A stretch of DNA of 5,428 nt from Desulfobacteraceae bacterium (GTDB lineage Bacteria > Desulfobacterota > Desulfobacteria > Desulfobacterales > UBA11574), in the NCBI GenBank assembly GCA_003486165.1, contig DNGT01000498.1, positions 3,912 to 9,339 of the forward strand. Reading direction: 5' to 3'. The position numbers were made by a program, and so were the translations under genes. Positions 5,000-5,428 of the stretch are shown in pieces. Below the pieces are notes generated by a model, which saw nothing but the letters and a program-made list of their open reading frames with translations, ran no database searches and was not told the DNA's origin. The first letter of the stretch is position 1; every line of letters begins with the position of its first letter.

Positions 5000-5428
5000 A
5001 TGAAAATGGAAGCGTTTATTCACCATATTCCCAAAGCGGAATTGCATATTCACATCGAAGGCTCCCTCGAACCGGAACTGATGTTTGAATTGGCAGCCAA
5101 AAACGGCATTCGGCTTCCCTTTGAATCGGTTGCCGATGTCCGCCGGGCTTATGATTTTACGGACCTCCAGTCCTTTCTGGACATCTATTATCAAGGGGCA
5201 CAAGTGCTGCTTACTGAAGATGATTTTTATCAAATGACCTGGGCCTACATTCAAAAAGCAGCCGAGCAGAATGTTCGCCATACGGAAATATTTTTTGATC
5301 CCCAGACTCACACTGCACGCGGGATTAAATTTGAAACGGTCCTTAAAGGGATTCACAGAGCTTTGTTAGATGCCGGGCAGCAGCATGGTCTGTCATCAAA
5401 TTTGATCATGTGTTTTTTGCGGCATCTG
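5000..5428 (+). CDS. add: Adenosine/adenine deaminase family protein, partial (N-terminal 143 residues)
   Basis: The protein runs off the right edge; complete members have about 330-350 residues. It is a metal-dependent amidohydrolase that removes the 6-amino group of adenosine or adenine in purine salvage in the cytosol. [19 protein letters not shown] holds the first two zinc ligands, His16 and His18. The later ligands and catalytic Glu and Asp lie outside the window. [19 protein letters not shown] (about 54-72) and [13 protein letters not shown] (about 101-113) resemble the adenine deaminase branch (fungal Aah1, Pseudomonas PA0148) more than true adenosine deaminases, so adenine to hypoxanthine is the likelier reaction. 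The symbol add is the customary family label. The frame is open upstream with no better start; ATG 5000 lacks a clear Shine-Dalgarno sequence, and ATG 5006 or GTG 4988 are alternatives. It is divergent from all other genes here. Confidence 0.93.
   Translation, partial: MKMEAFIHHIPKAELHIHIEGSLEPELMFELAAKNGIRLPFESVADVRRAYDFTDLQSFLDIYYQGAQVLLTEDDFYQMTWAYIQKAAEQNVRHTEIFFDPQTHTARGIKFETVLKGIHRALLDAGQQHGLSSNLIMCFLRHL

Noticed and set aside
4913..5356. A 147-codon minus-strand frame opposite the deaminase
   Set aside because: It is the antisense shadow of a plus-strand gene with clear amidohydrolase motifs.

Overview
The window reads as an ordinary chromosomal stretch from a Gram-negative anaerobe, most likely a Desulfobacterota (deltaproteobacterial) lineage. 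The clues are the style of the PAS-PAS-GGDEF protein, a small Cys-rich DUF6485-type protein, and long AT-rich intergenic spacers full of short palindromes. This assignment is inference; no rRNA or other marker gene is present.

Layout from left to right. (1) Positions 1-1312, minus strand: a signalling protein with two PAS domains and a GGDEF domain, cut by the left edge, with a good sigma70-like promoter at 1393-1421. (2) Positions 1322-2118: about 800 bp without a credible gene but with several inverted repeats, including a 19-bp-stem hairpin and a terminator-like hairpin. (3) Positions 2119-3501, minus strand: a complete FAD-linked oxidoreductase of the berberine-bridge/6-hydroxynicotine-oxidase type. 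(4) Positions 3799-4074, minus strand: a 91-residue protein I do not recognise, with a very strong Shine-Dalgarno sequence and a perfect 22-bp palindrome upstream. (5) Positions 4449-4652, minus strand: a 67-residue nine-cysteine DUF6485-like protein. (6) Positions 5000-5428, plus strand: the N-terminal third of an adenosine/adenine deaminase, cut by the right edge and preceded by a terminator and a possible promoter.

The genes do not form an operon. They are separated by gaps of about 290 to 800 bp, and the deaminase is divergent from the rest. No shared pathway is evident: cyclic-dinucleotide signalling, a flavin oxidase, two small proteins and purine salvage. No mobile element, CRISPR array, tRNA or defence system is visible.

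The most interesting signal is in the GGDEF domain. The two residues that recognise the guanine base in canonical diguanylate cyclases (Asn and Asp) are Val384 and Ser393, and the signature reads AGDEF. Ser at the second position is the mark of Hypr GGDEF enzymes that make 3',3'-cGAMP, so the product of this enzyme should not be assumed to be c-di-GMP.
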